From assembly GCA_023241745.1 (NCBI GenBank), contig JALQCY010000006.1:186001-250000 (forward strand): a stretch of 64,000 nucleotides of DNA. The letters run 5' to 3'. Shown here piece by piece: positions 41,855 through 50,369 of the stretch. Below the pieces are notes generated by a model. The model searched no databases. It was not told where the DNA came from and saw only the letters and a list, made by a program, of their open reading frames with translations. Each line of letters starts with the position of its first letter. The first letter of the stretch is position 1. The position numbers were made by a program, and so were the translations under genes. Source of the stretch: Isoptericola peretonis (GTDB lineage Bacteria; Actinomycetota; Actinomycetes; Actinomycetales; Cellulomonadaceae).

Positions 41855-41880
41855 GCCCGCCGGGCCGGGCGCAGCGTGAA

Positions 41881-41908
41881 GGGGTGGGCACGGACCCGTG
41901 CCCACCCC
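41881..41908. promoter_or_regulatory. strong hairpin 20 bases before the methyltransferase start
   Basis: Perfect 12-bp stem GGGGTGGGCACG with its complement and a 4-base loop. On the plus strand it precedes the start at 41929 and could act as an attenuator or leader structure. Confidence 0.45.
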
Positions 41909-41928
41909 GTGGAGCGAAGGAGCCCCTC

Positions 41929-42768
41929 ATGAGCCTCACCGAGACGCGGACCGTCCCCGCCGAGCTGCTGGAGTCGATCCGCACCAAGCACCGCGCCGTC
42001 TGGGCGTCGGGCGACTACCCGGCGGTCGCGGACCAGGTCATCCCCTCGCTGGGCGCCGTCCTCGTGGAGGCGTGCGACGTCGGCCCGGGCGACCGGGTGC
42101 TCGACGTCGGCGCCGGCTCGGGCAACGCCTCGATCCCGGCCGCGCTGGCGGGGGCCGACGTCGTCGCCTCCGACCTGTCGCCCGAGCTGCTCGAGGCAGG
42201 CCGTCGCCGCGCCACCGACCAGGGCGCCGTCCTGCGCTGGGAGACGGCCGACGCGCACGCCCTGCCGTTCGACGACGGCGCGTTCGACGTCGTGATGTCC
42301 TGCGTGGGGGTGATGTTCGCCCCGTTCCACCAGCTTGCCGCCGCGGAGCTCGTCCGCGTGACGCGGCCCGGCGGCACCGTCGGGAACGTCGCCTGGACGC
42401 CGGGAGGGTTCATCGGCGAGATGTTCGCGACCCTCAAGCCGTACGCGCCGCCGCCTCCCCCCGGGGCGCTGCCCCCGCCCCTGTGGGGCACGGAGGAGCA
42501 CGTGCGCGCGCTGTTCGGCGACCGCGTCACGGAGGTCCGGGCCGAGGTGCGCGGGCTCGTCGTCGACCGGTTCGCCGACGGCGCCGCGTTCCGCGACTTC
42601 TTCAAGGCGACCTACGGGCCCACGATCGCGACGTACCGGCACCTCGGGGACGACGCCGCCCGCGCGGCCGAGCTGGACGAGGCCCTCGCGGCGCTGGGCG
42701 ACCGGCACCTGCGCGACGACGGCACGATGGTCTGGGAGTACCTGATGGTCCGCGCGACGCGCGCGTGA
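41929..42768 (+). CDS. class I SAM-dependent methyltransferase
   Basis: Predicted small-molecule methyltransferase of 279 residues with the Rossmann motifs VLDVGAGSGNASIPAAL (motif I), VVASDLSPELLEAG, DAHALPFDDGAFDVV and LVRVTRPGGTVG. The sequence resembles UbiE/arsenite-type methyltransferases, but there is no cysteine pattern for arsenic. Divergent from HxlR, which probably controls it. Confidence 0.88.
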   Translation: MSLTETRTVPAELLESIRTKHRAVWASGDYPAVADQVIPSLGAVLVEACDVGPGDRVLDVGAGSGNASIPAALAGADVVASDLSPELLEAGRRRATDQGAVLRWETADAHALPFDDGAFDVVMSCVGVMFAPFHQLAAAELVRVTRPGGTVGNVAWTPGGFIGEMFATLKPYAPPPPPGALPPPLWGTEEHVRALFGDRVTEVRAEVRGLVVDRFADGAAFRDFFKATYGPTIATYRHLGDDAARAAELDEALAALGDRHLRDDGTMVWEYLMVRATRA

Positions 42769-42800
42769 GCGCGGGCGGGCGTGGGCCCACGCGCGAGGGC

Positions 42801-43457
42801 CTACGCCTCGCCGGCGTGCACCGCGACGAGCGCGGCCTCCACCCGGTTGCGGGCCCCGGTGGCCCTGAGCACCGCAGAGACGTACGTCTTGACGGTCCCT
42901 TCGGTGAGGAAGAGCTCCGCCGCGATCTCGGCGTTGGACAGCCCGCGCCCGACGAGCCGGAGCACGTCCTGCTCGCGCGGGGCCAGCCCGTCGAACCGCT
43001 CGCGCGCGCCGGTCGCGCGCCCCGACGGAGCCGCGAGCAGTCCGTCCAGGAGCCGTCGCGCCACGGCCGGGGAGAAGAAGGCGCCGCCCGCGGCGACGGC
43101 TCGGACCCCGAGCAGCAGCTCCCGCGGGTCGCCCGACTTGAGGACGAAGCCGTCGGCGTCGAGGGCGAGCGCCTCGCGGACGTAGTCGTCCTCACCGAAC
43201 GTGGTGACGAACAGGCACGGGACGGCGGCGCCCTCGCGGCGCAGCTCGCGCAGCACGTCGAGGCCGGAGAGCCGGGGCATGCGGATGTCGAGCGCGAGGG
43301 CGTCCAGGCGGCGCGACCGCACCTGCGCCAGAGCGGCGGCCCCGGACTCGGCCTCGAGCACCTCGAGCTGCGGGTCGGTGCGCAGGATCCCGGCGACGCC
43401 GGCGCGCACGAGCGCCTCGTCGTCCGCGACCAGGACGCGAAGCCGGTCGCGCGTCAT
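42801..43457 (-). CDS. LuxR-family (NarL-type) response regulator
   Basis: Response regulator of 218 residues. The receiver domain has acidic ADDE residues (11-14), the phospho-acceptor Asp57 in LALDIRMPRLSG, and Lys in GFVLKSGDP. The C-terminal LuxR helix-turn-helix contains LAPREQDVLRLVGRGLSNAEI and GTVKTYVSAVLR. The ATG overlaps the stop of the kinase gene as ATGA. Confidence 0.93.
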   Translation of the reverse strand: MTRDRLRVLVADDEALVRAGVAGILRTDPQLEVLEAESGAAALAQVRSRRLDALALDIRMPRLSGLDVLRELRREGAAVPCLFVTTFGEDDYVREALALDADGFVLKSGDPRELLLGVRAVAAGGAFFSPAVARRLLDGLLAAPSGRATGARERFDGLAPREQDVLRLVGRGLSNAEIAAELFLTEGTVKTYVSAVLRATGARNRVEAALVAVHAGEA

Positions 43458-44974
43458 CGGTCGCCCGCCACGACCGTCGTGACGGAGCGCACGACACCGC
43501 CGGCGAAGCAGATCCGGTGGACGTCGCCCGCTGCGTCGTCCAGGGGGTTCGCCGCGGCGGCGTACTCGTGGCACCGGTCGCCGACCGGGCCGCCCCCGGC
43601 CCGTGGGAGCTCTGCCGCGGGCAGCAGCGGCGCCACCTCGGCGAGGGAGTCGCCCACATGGATCCGGGCGAGCGCGGGGGCGGAGAGATGGGTGCGGCCG
43701 GCCTGGGCCCAGCCGACCGCCTCCACGGCGCCCAGGGCGACGACGGCGACGGCCGCCGCCGCGGCCAGGATCCACCGGCCCCGGCGGCCAGCGCGGGTGG
43801 TGAGCTCGTGCGCACGCCGGTCCTCCCGCTCGTCGGCCGTGTGGTCCTCCATGTCCCAGTCCTCCACGTCCGAGTGCTCCGGGCCCCCCGGCCCGCCCGG
43901 TGCGGGCGCGCAGGCGGTCGGCGCCGGGGCGTCGAGGCCGACCTCGAGCACGAACTCCTCCGCCGCCTCCGCAGCCCGCAGGTCGCCGCCCGCGTCCCGC
44001 ACGAGGCGCGCCAGCGTGTCGAGACCCGTGCCTGCCCCGGGGCCGGGCGGGCGACCGTCGGGGAGCGGGTTGCGCACGGTGACGCGCGCGCCGCCCGGCG
44101 CGGCCGTCAGGGAGACACGCACCGGCTGCCCCGGCGCGTGCTTGGTCGCGTTGGTCAGGGCCTCCTGCAGCACCCGCGCCAGCAGGTCGCCGCGGGCGGC
44201 GGGCAGCGATCGGGCCGCCGGCAGCCCGGTCACGTGGAGGTCGAGTCCCGCACGGCGGGCGCGGGACAGCACGCCGTCGACCACGCCGTCGACCACACCG
44301 TCGACACCGTCCGTGCCGTCCGTGCCGTCCAGCGCGCTGCGACGCGGCGCGGCCCCCCGGCGCAGCGATCCGACGGACGTCCCCAGACGCTCCACCGCGC
44401 CGGACAGCTCACGGCGTGCGACGGCCACCGACTCGCGGGCGTGCGGCGCGAGCGACGCGTCCAGCTCGAGCCTGCCGAGGTTCAGGGCGACGAGGCTCAG
44501 GGCGTGCCCGAGGTCGTCGTGGAGCGACTCGGCGAGCGCGAGACGCTCGGCGTCCCGCTCCCGCCGCAACCGTTCCCGCCGGCGGCGCCGCTCGTCCTGC
44601 ACGCGCGCCTGCGCCTCACGACGCACCTGGGAGCGCAGGTGCCAGGCCACGGCGACCAGCCACGGGAGGCCGACCCGCGCGAGGGCCGGCGGCAGCTCGG
44701 CGAGAGCCACCCCCGGACCCGTCCCACCCGTCGCGACGCGTACCACGTCCGCAACGAGCATCCCCGCGAGCACCCACACCCCGCGGCGCGGGCCGCTGTC
44801 GCCCGACCCGACGGCGAGAGCGAGCCCGGCCACCGCCAGGGCGGTCCACGGCCCGGGAGACGGTTGGGTGCCCAGCACCGCGAGCGCCATGATCGCGGAG
44901 ACGACGACGCCGGGCGCGACACGCCTGGTGCGGGAGGTGGTGGCGTGCGGGGTGCCGAGCCGGGTGCCGAGCAT
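43454..44974 (-). CDS. HisKA_3-type sensor kinase with C-terminal membrane and extracytoplasmic extension
   Basis: Kinase of 506 residues. Three or four membrane helices (about 20-110) precede a dimerisation domain with His152 in ESLHDDLGHALSLV and a HATPase domain with Asn275 in LLARVLQEALTNATKHA, ending near residue 350. After an Ala/Pro/Gly linker and acidic segment come a second membrane helix (WILAAAAAVAVVALGAVEAV, 401-420) and about 85 extracytoplasmic residues with a paired-Cys region (CHEYAAAANP, HRICFAGG). An internal ATG at 43852 with GGAGG 8 bases upstream could start a separate 132-residue product. The reading frame is continuous. Confidence 0.85.
   Translation of the reverse strand: MLGTRLGTPHATTSRTRRVAPGVVVSAIMALAVLGTQPSPGPWTALAVAGLALAVGSGDSGPRRGVWVLAGMLVADVVRVATGGTGPGVALAELPPALARVGLPWLVAVAWHLRSQVRREAQARVQDERRRRRERLRRERDAERLALAESLHDDLGHALSLVALNLGRLELDASLAPHARESVAVARRELSGAVERLGTSVGSLRRGAAPRRSALDGTDGTDGVDGVVDGVVDGVLSRARRAGLDLHVTGLPAARSLPAARGDLLARVLQEALTNATKHAPGQPVRVSLTAAPGGARVTVRNPLPDGRPPGPGAGTGLDTLARLVRDAGGDLRAAEAAEEFVLEVGLDAPAPTACAPAPGGPGGPEHSDVEDWDMEDHTADEREDRRAHELTTRAGRRGRWILAAAAAVAVVALGAVEAVGWAQAGRTHLSAPALARIHVGDSLAEVAPLLPAAELPRAGGGPVGDRCHEYAAAANPLDDAAGDVHRICFAGGVVRSVTTVVAGDR
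44271..44330 (-). repeat. in-frame tandem repeat in the kinase gene
   Basis: Two 12-base units (44271-44282, 44283-44294), a degenerate third, and three 9-base units (44306-44330) encode repeated VDGV and DGT residues between the dimerisation and ATPase regions. Such tracts are prone to slippage. Confidence 0.7.
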
Positions 44975-45114
44975 GCGGCGATCCTTCCCGGTCCGGGTCG
45001 CCCGGTCGTCCGCCCTGGGGGTGAGGCACCCGGGTCCGTGTCCGACCACGGTCGGACGAAGCCGTTGACCGGGGACAGGTTCGCGGGCAGCGCAGGGTCC
45101 ATAGCGTTCCCGGC

Positions 45115-45798
45115 ATGACTCCTCCCGCACTCCGCGACCCCGCACCGGGCGGTCGCGACGAGCGTGTCGTCCGACGCGCCGCCATCCTCGTCCTCGCCGG
45201 ATGCGTGGTCCTCGCGGCGTCGACCTTCCTCGTCCGCGAGCCGCTGTACCGCACCGTCGCCGGGGCCGTGACCGCCTCGCCGCTCGCCCCGCTCGTCGAG
45301 CTCACGGCCGAGGCGGGCCTGCTCGTGCTCGTCGCCACCGCCGCCGGCGTCGCCGTCCGGTCGTGGCTGCGGGCGCGACGGTCGTTCTGGGTGCTCGTCG
45401 CGGGCGGTGTCGGGGTCGTCGCCGCCTACCTCACGAGCGAGGTCGTGAAGCTGCTCGTCGCCGAGCAGCGGCCGTGCCACGTGATCGACGTCGCGACCGT
45501 GCTCCCCTGCCCGCCCGTCGGCGACTGGTCCTGGCCCTCGAACCACGCGACGCTCGCGGCGGCGTTCGCCGTCGCCTGCCTCCTCGCCGCACCGCGCACG
45601 ACGCCGTACGTCGCCGCGCTCGCCGTCGTGGTCGCCGGATCCCGGGTGGCGGCGGGCGTGCACTACGTCCACGACGTCCTGTCCGGGCTCGTCCTGGGGG
45701 CGACCGCCGTGGTCCTCGCCGTGGTGCTGCTGCGCCCGGTGGTGCGACGTCTCCCGCGGTCGCTCACGCAGGAGCCGGCGGCCCACCGGTCGTACTAG
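45115..45798 (+). CDS. phosphatase PAP2 family protein
   Basis: Membrane phosphatase of 227 residues and about six helices. All three PAP2 motifs are present: KLLVAEQRP, PSNHATLAA and SRVAAGVHYVHDVLSG. Possible substrates are lipid phosphates such as undecaprenyl pyrophosphate; not decidable here. Divergent from the sensor kinase. A short GC hairpin at 45814-45834 may end its transcript. Confidence 0.9.
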   Translation: MTPPALRDPAPGGRDERVVRRAAILVLAGCVVLAASTFLVREPLYRTVAGAVTASPLAPLVELTAEAGLLVLVATAAGVAVRSWLRARRSFWVLVAGGVGVVAAYLTSEVVKLLVAEQRPCHVIDVATVLPCPPVGDWSWPSNHATLAAAFAVACLLAAPRTTPYVAALAVVVAGSRVAAGVHYVHDVLSGLVLGATAVVLAVVLLRPVVRRLPRSLTQEPAAHRSY

Positions 45799-45926
45799 GC
45801 TCGACCGCGGATCACGGGCACGACTCTGGCCCGTCGGCGCGACCCGGGCTGTGGGCCGCGGTTCCACCGGCGCGAGATGGCGCGCCGTCGGACCTGTACA
45901 CCGACGACGACCCCTGGAGCTCCCGC

Positions 45927-46961
45927 GTGCCCCGCCCTCTTCGCACCGCCGTGCCCGGCGCTGCCCTGCTCGCCCTGTCCCTCACCGCCCTCGCCGGGTG
46001 CGCGACCGACCCCGCCGCCGACGCCGCGCCCTCCGCTGCGTCCGCCGGGCCCTCGGACGGCACCACCTACCCGATCGCGCTCGACAACTGCGGCGTCGAG
46101 ACCACGCTGGACGCCGCCCCGCAGCGCGTCGTGACGATCAAGTCGAGCACCACGGAGATGCTCCTCGCGCTCGGCCTCGGCGACCGGATCGTCGGCTCGG
46201 CGTTCCTCGACGGCCCCGTCCCGGACTCCCTGGCCGACGCCGCCGCGGACGTGCCCGCCGTCGCGGAGCCGCTCGCCGACCAGGTGCCGGGCGCCGAGGC
46301 GGTGCTCGGCCTGGAGCCGGACCTCGTCTACGCGGGCTGGGAGTCGAACCTCACCGCCGACGGCGCGGGCGACCGCGAGACGCTGGCGAAGCTCGGCGTG
46401 GCCACGTACGTCTCCCCCGCCGCGTGCAAGGACCCGGAGCACATGCCGGACCCGCTGACGTTCGACGACGTCTTCGCCGAGATCGGCGAGGTGGGCGAGC
46501 TCTTCGACGCCTCCGACGCGGCGGCCGGCCTCGTCGCCGCGCAGCGCGAGACGCTGGCGTCGGTCGCTCCCGACGACCGTGGGCTCACCGCTCTCTGGTA
46601 CTCCTCCGGCGACGACATCCCCTACGTCGGGGCCGGGATCGGCGCGCCGCAGATGATCCTGGACGCCGTCGGGCTCGAGAACGTCGCGGGAGACGTGCAC
46701 GACACCTGGACGTCGTTCGCGTGGGAGGAGGCCATCGAGGCCGACCCCGACGTCATCGTCCTCGTCGACGCCACCTGGAACAGCGCCGAGCAGAAGATCG
46801 AGCGGCTCGAGTCGAACCCCGCGACCGCACGCATGACGGCCGTGCGCGAGGGCCGCTACCTCACCGTGCCGTTCCCCGCCTCGGAGGCCGGCGTGCGCAA
46901 CGTCGACGCCGTCGTCGACCTCGCCGCGCAGCTCGACGCGCTGGAGGGGCTCGACCGGTGA
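45927..46961 (+). CDS. putative F420-0 ABC transporter, substrate-binding lipoprotein
   Basis: Lipoprotein of 344 residues with lipobox LTALAGC and a metal/corrinoid-type (TroA-like) binding fold (QRVVTIKSSTTEMLLALGLGDRIVG). It resembles the binding protein of the actinobacterial three-gene cassette proposed to import coenzyme F420 precursor F420-0. Uptake of iron-siderophore or cobalamin cannot be excluded from sequence. GGAG lies 7 bases before the GTG at 45927. It is coupled to the permease as GTGA. Confidence 0.8.
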   Translation: MPRPLRTAVPGAALLALSLTALAGCATDPAADAAPSAASAGPSDGTTYPIALDNCGVETTLDAAPQRVVTIKSSTTEMLLALGLGDRIVGSAFLDGPVPDSLADAAADVPAVAEPLADQVPGAEAVLGLEPDLVYAGWESNLTADGAGDRETLAKLGVATYVSPAACKDPEHMPDPLTFDDVFAEIGEVGELFDASDAAAGLVAAQRETLASVAPDDRGLTALWYSSGDDIPYVGAGIGAPQMILDAVGLENVAGDVHDTWTSFAWEEAIEADPDVIVLVDATWNSAEQKIERLESNPATARMTAVREGRYLTVPFPASEAGVRNVDAVVDLAAQLDALEGLDR

Positions 46962-48040
46962 CGACCACGCGGAGCGCACCACCCGCCGCCCGCTCCGGCG
47001 AGGCCACCGCCCGGCCCGCCGTGCGCCGCGGGGCCGCGTGGTGGCTGCCGGCGTCCGTGGTAGTGCTCGTCGCGACCGTCCTCGTCACGGTGACGATCGG
47101 GCCCGCCGAGCTGTCGGTCGCGGACGTGTGGCGGTCGGTCGCCACGCACCTCGGCCTCGGCGGCGCGCTCGGCCTGGAACCGCTGGGCGCCCTGCCCGAC
47201 GGCATGGTCTGGGAGCTGCGGCTGCCGCGCGTGCTCACGGCCGCCGCCGTCGGCGCCGGGCTCGCGCTCTGCGGCGTCGTCATGCAGTCCCTCACCCGCA
47301 ACCCGCTCGCCGACCCGTACCTGCTGGGCCTGTCCTCGGGGGCCTCGCTCGGCGCGGTGCTCGTGCTCGTGGCCGGGCTGACGGTGCTGCTGCCGGTCGC
47401 GGCGTTCGCCGGCGCCGTCGCGGCGCTCGTGGCGGCGCTCGCGCTCGCCGGGGCGATCGGCACGATCACCCCGACGCGGACCGTGCTGGCCGGGCTCGCG
47501 GTGAGCCAGCTCGCGGCCGCCGCGACGAGTTTCGTCATCTTCTGGGCGGCGACCGGCGACTCCTACCGCGAGATCCTCTCCTGGCTCATGGGGTCGGTCG
47601 CGGGCGCCACGTGGACGTCGGTCGCGATCACCGGCGTGGCCGTCCTCGTGCTCGGCACCCTGCTCGCGTCGACGGGCTCGATCCTCGACGCGTTCACCTT
47701 CGGCGACACCGCGGCCGCCGCCCTCGGTGTCCCCGTGGCGCGCGTGCGGTGGCTGCTGCTGGTGGGTGTCGCGCTGCTCACCGGGGCGCTGGTGTCGCAG
47801 TCGGGGTCGATCGGCTTCGTCGGGCTGATCCTGCCCCACGCGGTGCGGATGCTGACCGGCGCGCGGCACCGGCTGCTGCTGCCCCTGTCGGCCCTGTGCG
47901 GGGCGTCGTTCCTCGTCTGGGCGGACACCCTGGCGCGCACGGTCTTCGCGCCGCGGGAGGTGCCGGTCGGCATCGTCACCGCCGCCGTCGGCGCGCCCGT
48001 GTTCGCGTTCCTCCTGTGGCGCGGACGGAGGATCGCATGA
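46958..48040 (+). CDS. putative F420-0 ABC transporter, permease
   Basis: Permease of the FecCD family, 360 residues with about 9-10 helices. Family stretches are LPRVLTAAAVGAGLALCGVV, NPLADPYLLGLSSGASLGAV and IGFVGLILPHAVRML. Start GTG at 46958 overlaps the binding-protein stop. It belongs to the same proposed F420-0 cassette. Confidence 0.85.
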   Translation: MTTTRSAPPAARSGEATARPAVRRGAAWWLPASVVVLVATVLVTVTIGPAELSVADVWRSVATHLGLGGALGLEPLGALPDGMVWELRLPRVLTAAAVGAGLALCGVVMQSLTRNPLADPYLLGLSSGASLGAVLVLVAGLTVLLPVAAFAGAVAALVAALALAGAIGTITPTRTVLAGLAVSQLAAAATSFVIFWAATGDSYREILSWLMGSVAGATWTSVAITGVAVLVLGTLLASTGSILDAFTFGDTAAAALGVPVARVRWLLLVGVALLTGALVSQSGSIGFVGLILPHAVRMLTGARHRLLLPLSALCGASFLVWADTLARTVFAPREVPVGIVTAAVGAPVFAFLLWRGRRIA

Positions 48041-48906
48041 GCGCGGACACCCGCACGCCCGACGACGTCGCACCCGCCACCGAGGCCCGCTCGGCCGCCG
48101 GTCCCGGCGGTCTCGACGCGGCGCGCGTCTCGTGGTCCACCGCCGGGCGGCTCATTCTCGACGGCGTGGACGTCACGGCCCCCGCCGGTGCGGTGAGCGG
48201 CCTGCTGGGGCCCAACGGCTCGGGCAAGTCCACCCTGCTGCGCGTGCTCGCGGGGGTCCAGCCACCGTCGTCCGGCGACGCCGCACCGGGCCACCCTGCC
48301 AGCGTCGTCTTCGCGGGCGCGGACCTGCTCGCCGCGCCGCGGCGGCGCCGCGCGCGCACGCTCGCGTTCGTCGAGCAGGAGGCGTCCACGGACCTGCCGG
48401 TCACGGTGCTCGACGCCGTGCTGCTCGGCCGCATCCCGCACCGCTCGCTGCTCGCCGGCGACTCCGCGGACGACCGCGCGGCCGCCCGCCGCGCTCTCGA
48501 CCGGGTCGGGATGGCGGACTACGCCGACCGCGAGCTCACGACGCTCTCCGGCGGCGAGCGCCAGCGCGTGCACATGGCGCGCGCCCTGGCGCAGGAACCC
48601 GCGCTGATCCTGCTCGACGAGCCGACGAACCACCTCGACATCGCCGCCCAGCTGGACGCGCTGCGCGTGCTGCGTGACCTCGCCGACCGGGGCGTCACCG
48701 TGCTGGCCGCCCTGCACGACCTCCAGCTCGCCGCACAGCACTGCGACCACGTGGTGCTGCTCTCCGGCGGCCGGGTCGTGGCCGCCGGCGACGTGCGCGA
48801 CGTGCTCGTGCCCGAGGTTCTCGACCCCGTCTACGGCGTGCGCACCGAGGTGCTCACCCACCCGCGCACCGGCCGCCCGGTGCTGACGTTCGCCCCGCGG
48901 GGCTGA
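48037..48906 (+). CDS. putative F420-0 ABC transporter, ATP-binding protein
   Basis: ABC ATPase of 289 residues with Walker A GPNGSGKST, signature LSGGERQRVHMARALAQEP, and Walker B LILLDEPTNHLD. It overlaps the permease stop as ATGA and completes the three-gene transporter. A PPOX-class F420-type gene faces it on the other strand. Confidence 0.88.
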   Translation: MSADTRTPDDVAPATEARSAAGPGGLDAARVSWSTAGRLILDGVDVTAPAGAVSGLLGPNGSGKSTLLRVLAGVQPPSSGDAAPGHPASVVFAGADLLAAPRRRRARTLAFVEQEASTDLPVTVLDAVLLGRIPHRSLLAGDSADDRAAARRALDRVGMADYADRELTTLSGGERQRVHMARALAQEPALILLDEPTNHLDIAAQLDALRVLRDLADRGVTVLAALHDLQLAAQHCDHVVLLSGGRVVAAGDVRDVLVPEVLDPVYGVRTEVLTHPRTGRPVLTFAPRG

Positions 48907-48921
48907 GCCGCCCCGTCCGGG

Positions 48922-49350
48922 TCAGAAGCCCCGCAGCCGCTGCGCGCGCACCCGCACCGTCTCGGAGTAGTCGGCGTGGAAGGCGTCCGGGGTCATGCCG
49001 AGACCGCGGATGGCGCTCGCGTACTTCTCGTCGAACGCCGCCCGCTCGGCGTCGGTCGGCCCGGCCTCGTCCACCTCCGCCGCGCCGGTGAGGACCACGA
49101 CGTCGCCTCCCGAGGGCGTGGCGTTGAGGTGCACGGCCACGGCGGGGTGCGCGCGCACGTTCCGCAGCTTCGCCGTCCGCGGCTGGCTCTTGACGACGAT
49201 CCCGTCATCGCCGTCCCACCAGAACCAGACCGGCGTCGGCTGCGGAACGCCTCGGGGGTCGACCGTCACGAGCCAGACGACGTCCTCGGCCGCGAGACGC
49301 GCGGCGACCCGCCGGCCGAACTCCGAGCCGGCGTCGACGAGCCCGCTCAT
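48922..49350 (-). CDS. PPOX-class F420-dependent oxidoreductase (Rv3369-like)
   Basis: Split-barrel protein of 142 residues resembling the TIGR03667 family. It has VVWLVTVDPRGVPQPTPVWF, GIVVKSQPRTAKLRNVRAHP and VAVHLNATPSGGDVVVL. Probably uses F420H2; substrate unknown. Immediate proximity to the proposed F420-0 transporter supports this. Its ATG overlaps the stop of the CoA-binding gene. Confidence 0.85.
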   Translation of the reverse strand: MSGLVDAGSEFGRRVAARLAAEDVVWLVTVDPRGVPQPTPVWFWWDGDDGIVVKSQPRTAKLRNVRAHPAVAVHLNATPSGGDVVVLTGAAEVDEAGPTDAERAAFDEKYASAIRGLGMTPDAFHADYSETVRVRAQRLRGF

Positions 49351-49838
49351 GACCGGCCCTGCCCGCGGCGGCCCAGTTCGATGGCCGGGCAGCGGTCCAT
49401 CACCATGTCGAGGCCGGCGGCCCGCACGCGGGCGGCGGCGTCCTCGTCGATCACGTCGAGCTGGAACCACACCGCCCGGGCGCCGATGTCGACGGCCTGG
49501 TCGGCGACGTCGCCCGCGAGCTCGGAGCGCACGAACACGTCGACGACGTCGACGGGGAACGGGATGTCCGCGAGGGTCGCGTAGCCCTGCTCCCCGTGCA
49601 CGGTCTCGGCGCTCGGGTGCACCGGCACGACCCGCTTGCCGGCCTGCTGCAGGGTGCGGGCCACCCCGTAGGCAGCGCGCTCGGTGTTGGACGACAGCCC
49701 GACGACGGCCCAGGTCGTCGTGTCGTCGAGGACGCGGTCGACGACGGCGTCCGTGCTCGTGTCGCTCTTCGTGGTCATGTCGCGTGCAACCGAGGCGTCG
49801 ATCGGCCTGTTCCAGTCGCGCGGGTCCCTGATCCTCAT
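49347..49838 (-). CDS. CoA-binding domain protein (YccU-like)
   Basis: Protein of 163 residues with a single CoA-binding Rossmann domain. It shows WAVVGLSSNTERAAYGVA, VVPVHPSAETVHGEQGYATL and VWFQLDVIDEDAAARVRAAG, including the GLSSN loop. Homologues are small acetyltransferase-regulator-like proteins of unclear role. The ATG at 49838 has GAGGGGGG about 5 bases upstream. Confidence 0.88.
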   Translation of the reverse strand: MRIRDPRDWNRPIDASVARDMTTKSDTSTDAVVDRVLDDTTTWAVVGLSSNTERAAYGVARTLQQAGKRVVPVHPSAETVHGEQGYATLADIPFPVDVVDVFVRSELAGDVADQAVDIGARAVWFQLDVIDEDAAARVRAAGLDMVMDRCPAIELGRRGQGRS

Positions 49839-49864
49839 GCGTGCCCCCCTCGTCGTCGTGCGGT

Positions 49865-50320
49865 TCAGGCGAGCGCCAGCGCGGCCAGCACGCTGGCAAC
49901 GGCGCACGCCACGGTGCGCACGTGGTTCCACCGGCTCCACGGCCGGTCGAACGCGGCCCAGCCGGCCGCGTCGCGGTGCGACGCGAGCCGGTCGTTCAGC
50001 GGCACGTTGCCGCCCGCGGTCACCCCCAGCATGCCGAGCAGGACGACCGCGGCGCTCGCGGTGACCAGCCACGCGCCGTCGTGCCCGCCGGCCAGGCCGA
50101 CGACCGCGGCGGCGACGGGGACCAGGATCGCCGCGCCGAACAGCGTCATGAAGGGCGGGCGGACGGCGTCGGAGTTGATGGCCGCCATCGCCGTCGCGGC
50201 GTCCGCCGGCTCCAGCCGGCGCAGCCCCGCCACGACGAAGGTGGAGAAGGCGGCGAACACCCCGCCCGCCAGCCCGGTGACCAGGGCGGACAGCACGAGG
50301 AGGAGGTCCCAGAGGCTCAT
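49865..50320 (-). CDS. DUF1772 domain membrane protein
   Basis: Membrane protein of 151 residues with four helices and the DUF1772 features GGVFAAFSTFVVAGLRRL, AAMAAINSDAVRPPFM and NVPLNDRLA. The domain occurs near anthrone oxygenases but most members are uncharacterised. Divergent from the second DDN-like gene. Confidence 0.82.
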   Translation of the reverse strand: MSLWDLLLVLSALVTGLAGGVFAAFSTFVVAGLRRLEPADAATAMAAINSDAVRPPFMTLFGAAILVPVAAAVVGLAGGHDGAWLVTASAAVVLLGMLGVTAGGNVPLNDRLASHRDAAGWAAFDRPWSRWNHVRTVACAVASVLAALALA

Positions 50321-50369
50321 GGGGCCAGTCAACCAGCGAAGGTCGCCCGGGCGCAGCAGGATGGTCGGC

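Noticed and set aside
42769..42800. Terminator between the methyltransferase and response regulator
   Set aside because: GCGTGGGCCCACGC (42779-42792) is a palindrome with no loop to spare, so a stable hairpin is doubtful.
45799..45926. Cobalamin riboswitch upstream of the ABC transporter
   Set aside because: No B12-box-like core or matching stems could be found; only a short hairpin is present.
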